From: Flavobacteriaceae bacterium
GTDB lineage: Bacteria > Bacteroidota > Bacteroidia > Flavobacteriales > Flavobacteriaceae
Assembly: GCA_002862805.1 (NCBI GenBank)
Contig: PKEA01000026.1
Location: 1-59,410 of the forward strand
Reading direction: 5' to 3'
Length of the DNA: 59,410 bases
The stretch's first letter is position 1; each line of letters opens with the position of its first letter. This document shows positions 33,189 through 41,881 of this stretch, piece after piece. Under the pieces are notes generated by a model. That model saw only the letters and a list, made by a program, of their open reading frames with translations. It did no database searches and was not told where the DNA came from. Made by a program: the position numbers and the translations under genes.

Positions 33189-34772
33189 TTAATTTATTAA
33201 TGGCATTTTAATTGTAAAGGTACTACCCTTTCCTTTTTCACTTTCTACGAATATTTCTCCGTTATGGTCTTCCACAATTTGTTTAACATAAGCTAAACCA
33301 AGACCATGACCTTTTACGTTATGTAAATCTCCGGTGTGCTCTCTATAGAATTTTTCAAAAACTCTTTTTTGAGCTAATTTATTCATTCCTGAACCTTGAT
33401 CTTTAATCTTAATTAAAATTGAATCTTTAACATTTTCTGTATAAATATCAATTATAGGCGCTTCAGGTGAATATTTAATTGCATTATCTAAAATGTTCAC
33501 TAACACATTTGTATAATGAGTTTCATTTAACAAAATTGTTGTTCTGTTGGCATTAAAATGAACATTGATTTGTCCATCTCTATCTTCAACAATAAGTCCA
33601 ACATGGTCAATTGCAACTTCTATTATTTCATTTACATCTCGTGGCTCTTTAGAAATATCTAATTCATTTTTTTCTAATCTAGAAATTCTAAGAACATTTT
33701 CTACTTGAGCATGCATCCTTTTATTTTCATCTTTAATCATTTTTAGATAACGCATTACCTTTTCTTGATCATTGATTATTTTTGGGTTTTTTATAGCATC
33801 TAAAGCTAAATTTATTGTTGCAATAGGTGTTTTAAACTCATGCGTCATATTGTTTATAAAATCAGTCTTTATTTCTGAAATTTGTTTTTGCTTAATTAAC
33901 TGATTTAATGCACTTGAATAGGTTAAAACAATAATTAAAGTAAACAATAACGACAATGAAGTAATTCCTAATATAGAAGAGAAAACAAATTTATTCTTAT
34001 GAGGAAATGAAACCAATAATTGGTACATACTTTTATTCTCATTGTCTTGAAAAATTGGAATTCCGTAAGTTGAAGTTTTATCATACTTAAACCTATCTGA
34101 ACGGATTTTTGTTGCTAAACCGTTACTGTAAATCCCAAACTCAAAAGGTGTTTTTACACCATATTTATCTAGTTCTTCTTTTAGTATTTTTTGCAATTTT
34201 TCATTTGAAACTCTATCTTGAATAGGCCTTTGAGCAACCATATCCTTGAACATTACTTCAAACTGAGCTTTATCATAAGCTGTTACATTACCTGTCTTTT
34301 TTATAGTAACATCGGGCATTTTATTTAATTCAATTAATGAATTATCAATTCCGTTACCACTATAAATTTCAGTTTTTCTATTAGATACTATATTGCCAAC
34401 ATTTAAACTGTCGGCTTTTTTATCAAAGAACGATCCATTAATACCATAATTTTCTGCAACTACAGTATTAGTATAAATTATAGTTTCATTAGTATTGGTA
34501 TTTCTTTCATAAAAAAATATTTCTTTTAAAACATTTCTTTCTGGTTCTTCACCAATACTGTCTTTTAATCTATTATATTCTGTAATAAATGAAATAAACT
34601 CTTGATTGTTCAAATTTTCAGCAACGTTGCCAATAACTTGTTGAACATGATTTTTAAATTGCTCTTGATTTACAGTTAAAGAAGTATTAATCCAATATAG
34701 CTGCACTACAATTATACCGACTAATGACAAACTCATTAAAAAAACTAATAATCTAAATCTTTGTTTATTCAT
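33189..34772 (-). CDS. Membrane sensor histidine kinase
   Basis: The protein has 527 residues. The first membrane helix is at about 8-27 (LLVFLMSLSLVGIIVVQLYW), then a periplasmic sensor region of about 230 residues, and the second helix at about 262-287. The dimerisation/phosphoacceptor domain has MTHEFKTPIATINLALDAI with His311. The ATP-binding domain has the N box NILDNAIKYSPEAP, G1 KDQGSGMNKLA and the G2 motif KGHGLGLAYVKQI. The periplasmic sequence has no known sensor fold I can name. The first helix resembles RprX-type kinases. A TAAATTTG element ends 5 bases before the ATG, so the mRNA may be leaderless. Confidence 0.92.
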   Translation of the reverse strand: MNKQRFRLLVFLMSLSLVGIIVVQLYWINTSLTVNQEQFKNHVQQVIGNVAENLNNQEFISFITEYNRLKDSIGEEPERNVLKEIFFYERNTNTNETIIYTNTVVAENYGINGSFFDKKADSLNVGNIVSNRKTEIYSGNGIDNSLIELNKMPDVTIKKTGNVTAYDKAQFEVMFKDMVAQRPIQDRVSNEKLQKILKEELDKYGVKTPFEFGIYSNGLATKIRSDRFKYDKTSTYGIPIFQDNENKSMYQLLVSFPHKNKFVFSSILGITSLSLLFTLIIVLTYSSALNQLIKQKQISEIKTDFINNMTHEFKTPIATINLALDAIKNPKIINDQEKVMRYLKMIKDENKRMHAQVENVLRISRLEKNELDISKEPRDVNEIIEVAIDHVGLIVEDRDGQINVHFNANRTTILLNETHYTNVLVNILDNAIKYSPEAPIIDIYTENVKDSILIKIKDQGSGMNKLAQKRVFEKFYREHTGDLHNVKGHGLGLAYVKQIVEDHNGEIFVESEKGKGSTFTIKMPLIN

Positions 34773-34777
34773 CGATA

Positions 34778-34785
34778 CAAATTTA
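34778..34785 (-). promoter_or_regulatory. -7 element for the kinase-regulator operon, very close to the start codon
   Basis: Minus-strand TAAATTTG ends 5 bases before the kinase ATG. It matches TAnnTTTG and would give an essentially leaderless transcript. A TTG lies 14 bases upstream, closer than the usual spacing. Confidence 0.45.
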
Positions 34786-34843
34786 ACTTTTTAACATTTC
34801 AAGTTAAATAACATTAACCAAAGATTAACATTAAATGAGATTT

Positions 34844-35431
34844 TTATGAATTCTTTAAAACTTCAATTATGTTATCAATTTCCTTTAAAGTAGCCTCTAA
34901 TTTAATATTATTAACAATAAAATTACTACTTTTTTTCTTAATTTCATCAGATAATTGATTCTTAATACGCTCTTTAACACTAAGTTCATTAGAATTATCT
35001 CTAAGAATTGTTCTTTGAATTCTAATTTCTTCAGGGGCTGTAACTAAAATAACAGCATCACAATCTTTATCACCTCCAGTTTCAAATAAAATAGCAACTT
35101 CTTTTATTATAAATGGATGTTTACTATGTCTTTTTAGCCAATTCGTAAAATGAGTTTTTACTTTTGGATGAATTATTGCATTCAATTGCTTTAATTTTTC
35201 AGGATTATTGAATACAATTGATGCAATTTTTTTACGGTCTAATTTATTTTTATTGTCTAAAACATTTTCAGAAAAAATGGAAGAAACCTCTAAAACTACG
35301 GATTTTCGGTTCATAATTTTTTTTGCAGCTTCATCTGCTATATAAACAGGAATTCCTTTTGAAGCAAAATAAGATGCTACTGTAGATTTACCACTTCCTA
35401 TTCCTCCAGTTAAACCAATAATTTTAGTCAT
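34844..35431 (-). CDS. coaE: Dephospho-CoA kinase
   Basis: CoaE catalyses the last step of coenzyme A synthesis, phosphorylating dephospho-CoA at the 3'-hydroxyl. The 195 residues have the P-loop GGIGSGKS (9-16), the substrate motif YIADEAAKKI and the lid region RTILRDNSNELSVKERIKNQ. It starts 3 bases after the glycosyltransferase stop, so it is co-transcribed with it. coaBC of the same pathway lies at 44.4-45.7 kb. Confidence 0.95.
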   Translation of the reverse strand: MTKIIGLTGGIGSGKSTVASYFASKGIPVYIADEAAKKIMNRKSVVLEVSSIFSENVLDNKNKLDRKKIASIVFNNPEKLKQLNAIIHPKVKTHFTNWLKRHSKHPFIIKEVAILFETGGDKDCDAVILVTAPEEIRIQRTILRDNSNELSVKERIKNQLSDEIKKKSSNFIVNNIKLEATLKEIDNIIEVLKNS

Positions 35432-35434
35432 ATC

Positions 35435-36433
35435 TTAAATTTTAAAAAATAATTCCGGATGCGCTTCTTGTACAGTCTTTTTAAGTATAAAAATATTAAA
35501 GTACGAAATTAAAAATCCTTTTCCATAACCATAAAACTGATAAAAAGCTGCTAATAATGAATAAAATGCGATTTTTAAATTTCTATTTTCAATAAGCGAT
35601 AATAAAAAAAGAGCCAGAAAATAAATTAAATATAGGATAAAGAATACTTTCATTTTAAAGAATAAAAATAAAATACTCATAATAAAACCTAAACAAAATA
35701 ATGTAGGAAACCAATACGTTATTTTTGAATATTGAGGATACCATTTATTTAAAATAGGTCTTGCTTTACCAAATTTATTTACTTGAGTGTAGAATTTACT
35801 CCAATTAATTCTTCTTTTATGATATACAAAAGCTTCTTTAATAAGTTTTGTTTTAAAGCCTAAATTCCACAACCTAATTGACAAATCGGGATCTTCACCT
35901 GGATGAATGTTTCCAAATCCTTTAGAAGCCTCAAAAGCTTTTTTCGAAAGTCCCATGTTAAAACTTCTTGGTTGAAACTTACCTATTTTCTCACTTCCAC
36001 CTCTTATTCCTCCTGTAGTAAGAAAAGAAGTCATAGTGAAATTTATTGCTTTTTGAATATCTGAAAAACTTTCTAAAGCTTTATCTGGGCCACCAAAACA
36101 ATCTACAAACTCATTGTTTAATGATTTTTCAACCTCTTTAAGGTAATTTGAAGGTAAAATACAGTCAGAATCTAATATTAAAAAGTATTCCCCTTTTGCA
36201 TGTTGCATCCCATAATTTCTTGAATCGCCAGGGCCAGAATTAGGTTTAAAGAAATAAGAAATATCTAATTTTTCTTTATATTTCTTTATAACATCTTCAC
36301 ATTTAACTGAAGAACCATCTTCTATAATTACCACTTCAAAAGTAGTATCAAAGTCTAATAAAATTAAACTTTGAAGAAGCTCATCAATTTCTTCTGGGCG
36401 ATTATATACAGGAATTATAAAAGAAAAATACAT
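35435..36433 (-). CDS. Family 2 glycosyltransferase, membrane-anchored
   Basis: This 332-residue protein has an N-terminal GT-A nucleotide-sugar domain (FSFIIPVYNRPEEIDELLQS) with the DxD metal motif at Asp88-Ser-Asp90 (LILDSDCILP) and the acceptor-side motif GEDPDLSIRLWNLGF. The C-terminal part (about 245-310) has two or three hydrophobic segments, anchoring it to the inner membrane. It transfers a sugar to a polysaccharide, lipid or protein acceptor; which one is unknown. A TATCTTTG element sits 17 bases upstream of its ATG. It is the first gene of a short run ending with coaE. Confidence 0.88.
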   Translation of the reverse strand: MYFSFIIPVYNRPEEIDELLQSLILLDFDTTFEVVIIEDGSSVKCEDVIKKYKEKLDISYFFKPNSGPGDSRNYGMQHAKGEYFLILDSDCILPSNYLKEVEKSLNNEFVDCFGGPDKALESFSDIQKAINFTMTSFLTTGGIRGGSEKIGKFQPRSFNMGLSKKAFEASKGFGNIHPGEDPDLSIRLWNLGFKTKLIKEAFVYHKRRINWSKFYTQVNKFGKARPILNKWYPQYSKITYWFPTLFCLGFIMSILFLFFKMKVFFILYLIYFLALFLLSLIENRNLKIAFYSLLAAFYQFYGYGKGFLISYFNIFILKKTVQEAHPELFFKI

Positions 36434-36449
36434 GCTTTACATTTTACAC

Positions 36450-36457
36450 AAAGATAT
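36450..36457 (-). promoter_or_regulatory. -7 element for the glycosyltransferase-coaE transcript
   Basis: Minus-strand TATCTTTG fits TAnnTTTG and lies 16 bases before the ATG at 36433. Confidence 0.5.
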
Positions 36458-36464
36458 GTAAAAT

Positions 36465-36492
36465 AAAAAAGTCCCACCTAAGTGGGACTTTA
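36465..36492 (-). terminator. Terminator after the 1308-residue T9SS cargo gene
   Basis: The 10-bp stem AAAGTCCCAC/GTGGGACTTT with loop ctaa, read on the minus strand, is followed by a T-rich run. Confidence 0.9.
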
Positions 36493-36513
36493 AAAATTAT
36501 ATTTAATAATTTA

Positions 36514-39500
36514 TTATTGTTTCACAACTTTAATTGTTTTCACAGCGTTACCAACAGTTACATTTACAATGTAAGCACCAGCACTTAACTGAGACATATC
36601 AACTTGAGTTGAGTTAGCATTTATATTTCTTGAAAATACTTCTTGTCCAAGTAAGTTCATTACTCTAACTGAAGATATTTCAGAATTATATTCTAAATTA
36701 AGAACATCTTTCACAGGATTTGGATATGCTAAGAAAGCATTTGAATCAAATAAATCTGAAGATAAAGCAGGATCAGTTCCTACACAAACATCAAAATTAT
36801 CAGTATTTGTAGTCGAAGAGTACCAATTATAAACTCTAACTAAGTAAGTATTTCCAATTGTAAGACCAGTAACATTATATGTTTCTGGATCACTAGAACC
36901 AAATACTACTAAACTTGCACAACCTGGTGTAGCATCATAAAGACCAATACCCATATCAGTACTTGTTCCTGTAACTGCTACAATATTTAATAATGAAATT
37001 CTATGTGCAGTCTGTGTAGCTACAAAACTAAACCATACATCATTATTAGGCGTCCCTGTTACATCATCTGCTTGAGATGAATCTGTTGCACCAACGTTTG
37101 TTCCCGCAGTTACAACACCACATAAATAATCTGCATTTACAGTAAGAGCAACTGGATTATCACATTCGTCATTAGACGGTGGACATACATAAGTTATAGC
37201 ACCAGAAGATATAGAACATCCTGCGTCTTGTTCATTTGTTAAAGTTATAGTAGTACTAGCTCCATCAGCATAAGGTCCAAAAGTTTGAATACCCAATGTA
37301 GAAATCATTGTTAAAGGAGTAACACCATCCGTTATAGTTAATGAAGTTGCAGTACCTAAAGAAGTAACATCAACATCTATAGAATATTGTCCATTACCAC
37401 AATCAGGAACCACAGTATAAGTAGCCGTAGGGTTTACACATGTAGCACAAACAACATCAAAATCCCATGAAGTAGTAAAACTACCATCTCCACAACTTAC
37501 TGAACCATCTGAATCAATTTCAATATAAATTGAATCTGATGTACTATCAAAAGTTAAACCTGTTAAATCTCCACCATTATTACCTTGATATAATAACGTT
37601 CCTAAATTATTAGTTCCATCATAAATAAGAATATCATCACAACAATCTTCTATTTCACCAGCATTAAATGTTATTCTTAAAGGACTTCCATCACTAGAAG
37701 TATAAGTAAAAGTTGTAGTGTCATTGTCATCATAACAAAAAACAGTATTTACTGGTGTTCCACAAGTTACTAGAGTTGAAGTTGTAAAATTAATTGGTCC
37801 AACCCATGTACTAAAATCTCCACCACCACAATCTGCTCTTACATATACTTCATAATTAGTGTTTGCAGTAAGTGCATTAGTGTTAATGTCTTGTGATACA
37901 CCAGCTTGAGATGTTGCTCCTACTGGCATTCCTGCTCCTGCTGGAACACCTGTTCCTGCAAGTTGCACTGCATATTCAAAATCAAATTGTGTTCCTGTTG
38001 GATCTACCCAAGTTAAATCAACTGAACCAGCTGTAATATTTGTTGCAGCTAAAGTAGTAGGCGCAATACATGAAGGCGTTTCTTCTACAATTACATCATC
38101 AATCAAGATATCATTAGTGTACGTAGCCCCAGTATTTGCAACACCTGTAACAGTATATCTAATTTGTATTGGACCTGTAATAGTTAAAGTTGTTAAATCA
38201 GTTGTAAACTCAACCCAACCAGCACCTAAATTAGATTGAACAGTGTTCACTAAATTCCAACTAGCTCCATCATAAACTTCAACCTCAAGTAAGTTTTGAG
38301 CATCATCATCAACGTTATTACTGAATACAGCATATCTTAATCTTGGAGTAGTTAATGGTGTAACATCAATAAAAGGAGATAATAAAGTACTAACTTCTCC
38401 ATCTGTATTGTCAGAACCATCCATTCCTATGAAAGTTCCACCACCACCTGAAGTATGATCTGGTACACCTGTAGCACCCCAACCAGAAAACCCAGTTGGT
38501 GTAGTCGCAGAACTACCATATTCCCATGGCGTAGCACCACCTTGTGACCAACAACTTGGTAAAGCATTAGTAGCAAAAGGCTGGTTAAATGGAGCTGTAA
38601 ATACAGCACAAGCCGTTGTGAAATTAAATGGTCCAGCCCATGTACTAAAACCTCCACCACCACAATCAGCTCTTACATAAAATTCGTAAGCCGTATTTGC
38701 AGTAAGTGCACTTAAGTCTATATCTTGCGTTACACCAGCTTCAGAATTAGCTGCTACAGCTATTCCTGCTCCCGCTGGAACACCAGTTCCTGCAAGTTGC
38801 ACCGCATATTCAAAATCGAATTGTACACCAGATGGATCTACCCATGACAAATCTACTGAAGTAGCTGTAATATTTGTAGCAGCTAAAGTAGTTGGTTCAA
38901 CACAAGCAGGTGTCATTCTAATTTCAAAATTATCTACTGAAAAATCAATATCAGCAGAACCATTTGTTGCACCTTCAACAACTCTAAATGCAAAACGAAC
39001 ATCTTGACCTGCATAAGCATCTAAATCAATTATTGTAGGTGTTCCTGTATTAGAAGGTACATTTGTATCATTAAAAGTGTATAAAATCGTCCAAGCTGTA
39101 GTTCCTGTTGAAACTAAAACCTCAACAAAATCATCTGATTCCCATGCAGTAGTTGGTGCATTTGCAGTATTCCATTGTGTAGCAGCAGCGTCAAATTTAA
39201 TTTCGTAACCAGTTGCAGGAATTGAATAAAGAGGTGTTAATAACCAATCGTTAGCGCCTGTTGTCCAAATTTCATATCTAAAAGCACCTGTAGTACCAAC
39301 ATTTCCAAAACCATCAGCTATCCAACCTGAAGTTCCAAAAGTTGCTGGACCTGCAGTTAAATCTCCATTGTCAGCTTCTTGCCAACATCCAGGAACATAA
39401 GTTGTAAAATTTTCAAGTGTAGGAACAGTAAAAGTTCCACAAGCTGATAACACAACTGAAGCCGTGTTAGCAAAAGCCCCACCATTTGTACACGTAACTA

Positions 39501-40440
39501 CTAATCTATAATATTTTGTAGTTGTAAAAGCTGGAGGAGTATATGAAGCTGTTGTAGCTCCTGTACCACCTACTGCAACTGCCCATGCGTCTGCAGTACC
39601 ATCATCGTCAGATTCTTCCCATTGAAAAGTTAGTCCAGAAACACCAGAACTATACCCACTTGCTACTAAAGCAGCTGGAGTTTGCCCTACTAAAAGTGTT
39701 TGTGTTGCCGGCGCCACTGTACCTGCAACTGGTGTTCCAGAACAAGGTGTTGGAGGAGTAAAAATATAAGAAGTACCACTCGCAATTGCTCCAGTATTAG
39801 CTGTCACAAAGGTAGAAGTAGTATTTGTATTTGTAGATGCTGTTACTGTATTATAAACAGTTGTTGAAGTAGCAAGTCCAACAGACGCTCCACTATTAGC
39901 TGTATTAGCAACCATACCTGCACCATAAACAAATGATACTATGTTTGTAGTTTCTTCTAACACGCACTGAAACCTAGCATTTGCAGCACCTGTAGTGTTT
40001 CTTGGCACAGTTACAAACCATTCAATAATTAGTTTTTGGTTTGGAGCAGTACCTGTAAGTAAGTAATGAACCTTACCACCACCAGCTGCAGAACCAGTTG
40101 CTAAATCATCCCAATAAGGAAAAATAGCAGGAGTAGCAGTATTTGCATTTGCCGCAGAATTTGTCCATTGAGTTGTAACGGCAGTAGTACCTAGCCTAAC
40201 CAATCCATTTGCATTTGCTGAAAAATTGTTATAAACAGTACCAGCATATGTAAAAGCAAAACCAATTGGTGTAACTGCTGAAGCTCCATCATCAGAACCC
40301 GAACCAATCAGTTGAGTAGACCCAGTCATTGGATCTAAAACTCCTGTAGTATTTGTTGAAAACGAATATGCATTAACTTGTGCATAGGTCGAATACCCAA
40401 AGGCTATTAAAAAAGTGAATAATAAAGTAATTTTTTTCAT
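36514..40440 (-). CDS. Large secreted T9SS cargo with fibronectin-type and CUB-like domains
   Basis: A 1308-residue protein with a signal peptide (MKKITLLFTFLIAFGYSTYA). It carries an N-terminal domain related to those seen in surface cargo (about 20-215), an Ig-like segment, a MAM/cleaved-adhesin-like domain (about 340-510), a fibronectin type III module (about 512-610), a second MAM-like domain, a second fibronectin module (about 790-890) and a CUB-like domain (about 893-1003). A T9SS type A sorting domain closes it (FLAYPNPVKDVLNLEYN, then GAYIVNVTVGNAVKTIKVVK). No catalytic motif is visible, so adhesion or matrix function is most likely. It is transcribed alone. Confidence 0.88.
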   Translation of the reverse strand: MKKITLLFTFLIAFGYSTYAQVNAYSFSTNTTGVLDPMTGSTQLIGSGSDDGASAVTPIGFAFTYAGTVYNNFSANANGLVRLGTTAVTTQWTNSAANANTATPAIFPYWDDLATGSAAGGGKVHYLLTGTAPNQKLIIEWFVTVPRNTTGAANARFQCVLEETTNIVSFVYGAGMVANTANSGASVGLATSTTVYNTVTASTNTNTTSTFVTANTGAIASGTSYIFTPPTPCSGTPVAGTVAPATQTLLVGQTPAALVASGYSSGVSGLTFQWEESDDDGTADAWAVAVGGTGATTASYTPPAFTTTKYYRLVVTCTNGGAFANTASVVLSACGTFTVPTLENFTTYVPGCWQEADNGDLTAGPATFGTSGWIADGFGNVGTTGAFRYEIWTTGANDWLLTPLYSIPATGYEIKFDAAATQWNTANAPTTAWESDDFVEVLVSTGTTAWTILYTFNDTNVPSNTGTPTIIDLDAYAGQDVRFAFRVVEGATNGSADIDFSVDNFEIRMTPACVEPTTLAATNITATSVDLSWVDPSGVQFDFEYAVQLAGTGVPAGAGIAVAANSEAGVTQDIDLSALTANTAYEFYVRADCGGGGFSTWAGPFNFTTACAVFTAPFNQPFATNALPSCWSQGGATPWEYGSSATTPTGFSGWGATGVPDHTSGGGGTFIGMDGSDNTDGEVSTLLSPFIDVTPLTTPRLRYAVFSNNVDDDAQNLLEVEVYDGASWNLVNTVQSNLGAGWVEFTTDLTTLTITGPIQIRYTVTGVANTGATYTNDILIDDVIVEETPSCIAPTTLAATNITAGSVDLTWVDPTGTQFDFEYAVQLAGTGVPAGAGMPVGATSQAGVSQDINTNALTANTNYEVYVRADCGGGDFSTWVGPINFTTSTLVTCGTPVNTVFCYDDNDTTTFTYTSSDGSPLRITFNAGEIEDCCDDILIYDGTNNLGTLLYQGNNGGDLTGLTFDSTSDSIYIEIDSDGSVSCGDGSFTTSWDFDVVCATCVNPTATYTVVPDCGNGQYSIDVDVTSLGTATSLTITDGVTPLTMISTLGIQTFGPYADGASTTITLTNEQDAGCSISSGAITYVCPPSNDECDNPVALTVNADYLCGVVTAGTNVGATDSSQADDVTGTPNNDVWFSFVATQTAHRISLLNIVAVTGTSTDMGIGLYDATPGCASLVVFGSSDPETYNVTGLTIGNTYLVRVYNWYSSTTNTDNFDVCVGTDPALSSDLFDSNAFLAYPNPVKDVLNLEYNSEISSVRVMNLLGQEVFSRNINANSTQVDMSQLSAGAYIVNVTVGNAVKTIKVVKQ
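37768..38062 (-). repeat. Duplicated fibronectin module DNA, copy 2
   Basis: About 295 bases that closely match 38602-38896 at DNA level, offset by 834 bases (278 codons). The protein cores IAPTTLAATNIT and VRADCGGGDFSTW are near copies of the upstream module. Confidence 0.7.
38602..38896 (-). repeat. Duplicated fibronectin module DNA, copy 1
   Basis: First copy of the 834-base-offset duplication; its protein core reads VEPTTLAATNIT and VRADCGGGGFSTW. The DNA similarity suggests fairly recent internal duplication or gene conversion. Confidence 0.7.
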
Positions 40441-40541
40441 AAGTATATAATATTTGTTATTACAAAAATACTCATAATTAGGTTATTTTTTTGTCGCCAA
40501 AGAGTTAATATCGATAAAATGTAATAAAACACCGATAAACG

Positions 40542-40572
40542 ACAAAGGTTTGAGTAAAACCCAAACCTTTGT
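40542..40572. terminator. Hairpin between fabV and the T9SS cargo gene
   Basis: The 11-bp perfect stem ACAAAGGTTTG/CAAACCTTTGT has a 9-base loop. It lies downstream of fabV on the minus strand, but no strong T run follows, so a terminator function is only moderately supported. The rest of the 185-base intergenic region holds only AT-rich DNA. Confidence 0.5.
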
Positions 40573-40625
40573 AACATATCCTGTTTAAAATGTTAGAAAT
40601 AAAACTAAATTACCTCTTTCTATTT

Positions 40626-41816
40626 CTAATTTATACTCTTTACTTGTACCATTTCGTTAGCATCAGCATCATAATCTACTCCTTCGAAGCCAAAACCGAA
40701 TAAATTTAAGAAGTCTTGTTTATAACCTGCCAAATCTCCTAGTTCTACCAATGATTCAGTTGTAGATTCTTTCCATAATTTTGCAATACGTTCTTGAACA
40801 TCATCACGCATTTCCCAATCGTCAATTCTTATTCTACCTTTATCATCTGTTGGAACAGGTTTTCCTGAATACAATCTATCTGCATATAAACGCTGTATTT
40901 GTTCTATACAACCTTCGTGAATTCCTTCAGCTTTCATAATTTTGTATAATAATGAAATATAAAGTGGAATAACTGGAATTGCAGAACTTGCTTGTGTAAC
41001 CAATGCTTTGTTTACAGAAACATATCCTTTTCCGTTAATATCTTTTAATTTATCTGTAATTTCAAAAGCAGTTGCTTCTAAATGATCTTTTGCACGACCT
41101 ATTGTTCCTTTTCTGTAAACAGCTTCTGTAACTTCTGGTCCAATATATGAATAAGCAATAGTTGTTAACCCATCTGCTAGTACACCAGCTTCTTTCATAG
41201 CATCAATCCACATCATCCAATCTTCACCCCCCATTACAGTTACTGTATTAGCAATATCATCTTCATTTGCAGGTTCAATTGAAACATCAGAAACCTTTCC
41301 TGTATGAAAATCGACTGTTTTATTAGTGAAAGTTCCTCCAATAGGTTTTAAAGTAGAACGGTGTAAAACTCCAGTTTCAGGATGCATACGTACTGGCGAA
41401 GCTAAACTATAAATGATTTGATCAACCTGACCTAAATCGGCTTTAATCATATCAATTGTTTGTTGCTTTACTTCTTTTGAAAAAGCATCTCCATTAATAC
41501 TTTTTGCATATAAACCCGCTTTATGTGCTTCTTGTTCAAAGGCTGCAGAATTATACCAACCTGGTGAAGCAGTTTTACCTTCACTTGGTGGTTTTTCAAA
41601 GAAAACACCAATTGTTGAAGCATTTGCTCCAAATGCACTAGTAATTCTTGAAGCTAATCCAAAACCGGTTGAAGCTCCAATTACCAATACACGTTTTGGT
41701 CCGTTTATTTCTCCTTTTGATTTAATATATTCGATTTGATTTTTTACGTTTTGTTCACATCCTTTTGGGTGAGATGTTAAACAAATAAATCCTCTCATTC
41801 TTGGTTCAATAATCAT
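40626..41816 (-). CDS. fabV: FabV-type trans-2-enoyl-ACP/CoA reductase
   Basis: This NADH-dependent enzyme reduces trans-2-enoyl-ACP or -CoA in the last step of fatty-acid elongation, and it is insensitive to triclosan compared with FabI. The 396 residues show MIIEPRMRGFICLTSHPKGC, the cofactor motif VLVIGASTGFGLASRITSAF, the active-site Tyr234-x8-Lys243 (YRKGTIGRAK) and FGFGFEGVDYDADANEMV near the end. It is longer than FabI (about 260) and matches FabV/TER enzymes. It is a stand-alone minus-strand gene upstream of the T9SS cargo gene, with a TAGTTTTG -7 element at 41864-41871. Confidence 0.95.
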   Translation of the reverse strand: MIIEPRMRGFICLTSHPKGCEQNVKNQIEYIKSKGEINGPKRVLVIGASTGFGLASRITSAFGANASTIGVFFEKPPSEGKTASPGWYNSAAFEQEAHKAGLYAKSINGDAFSKEVKQQTIDMIKADLGQVDQIIYSLASPVRMHPETGVLHRSTLKPIGGTFTNKTVDFHTGKVSDVSIEPANEDDIANTVTVMGGEDWMMWIDAMKEAGVLADGLTTIAYSYIGPEVTEAVYRKGTIGRAKDHLEATAFEITDKLKDINGKGYVSVNKALVTQASSAIPVIPLYISLLYKIMKAEGIHEGCIEQIQRLYADRLYSGKPVPTDDKGRIRIDDWEMRDDVQERIAKLWKESTTESLVELGDLAGYKQDFLNLFGFGFEGVDYDADANEMVQVKSIN

Positions 41817-41881
41817 AACTTAAATGTTAATTTGTTGAATTTATTATTAGTTTGTTTGATTTACAAAACTATTAAAAAAAA

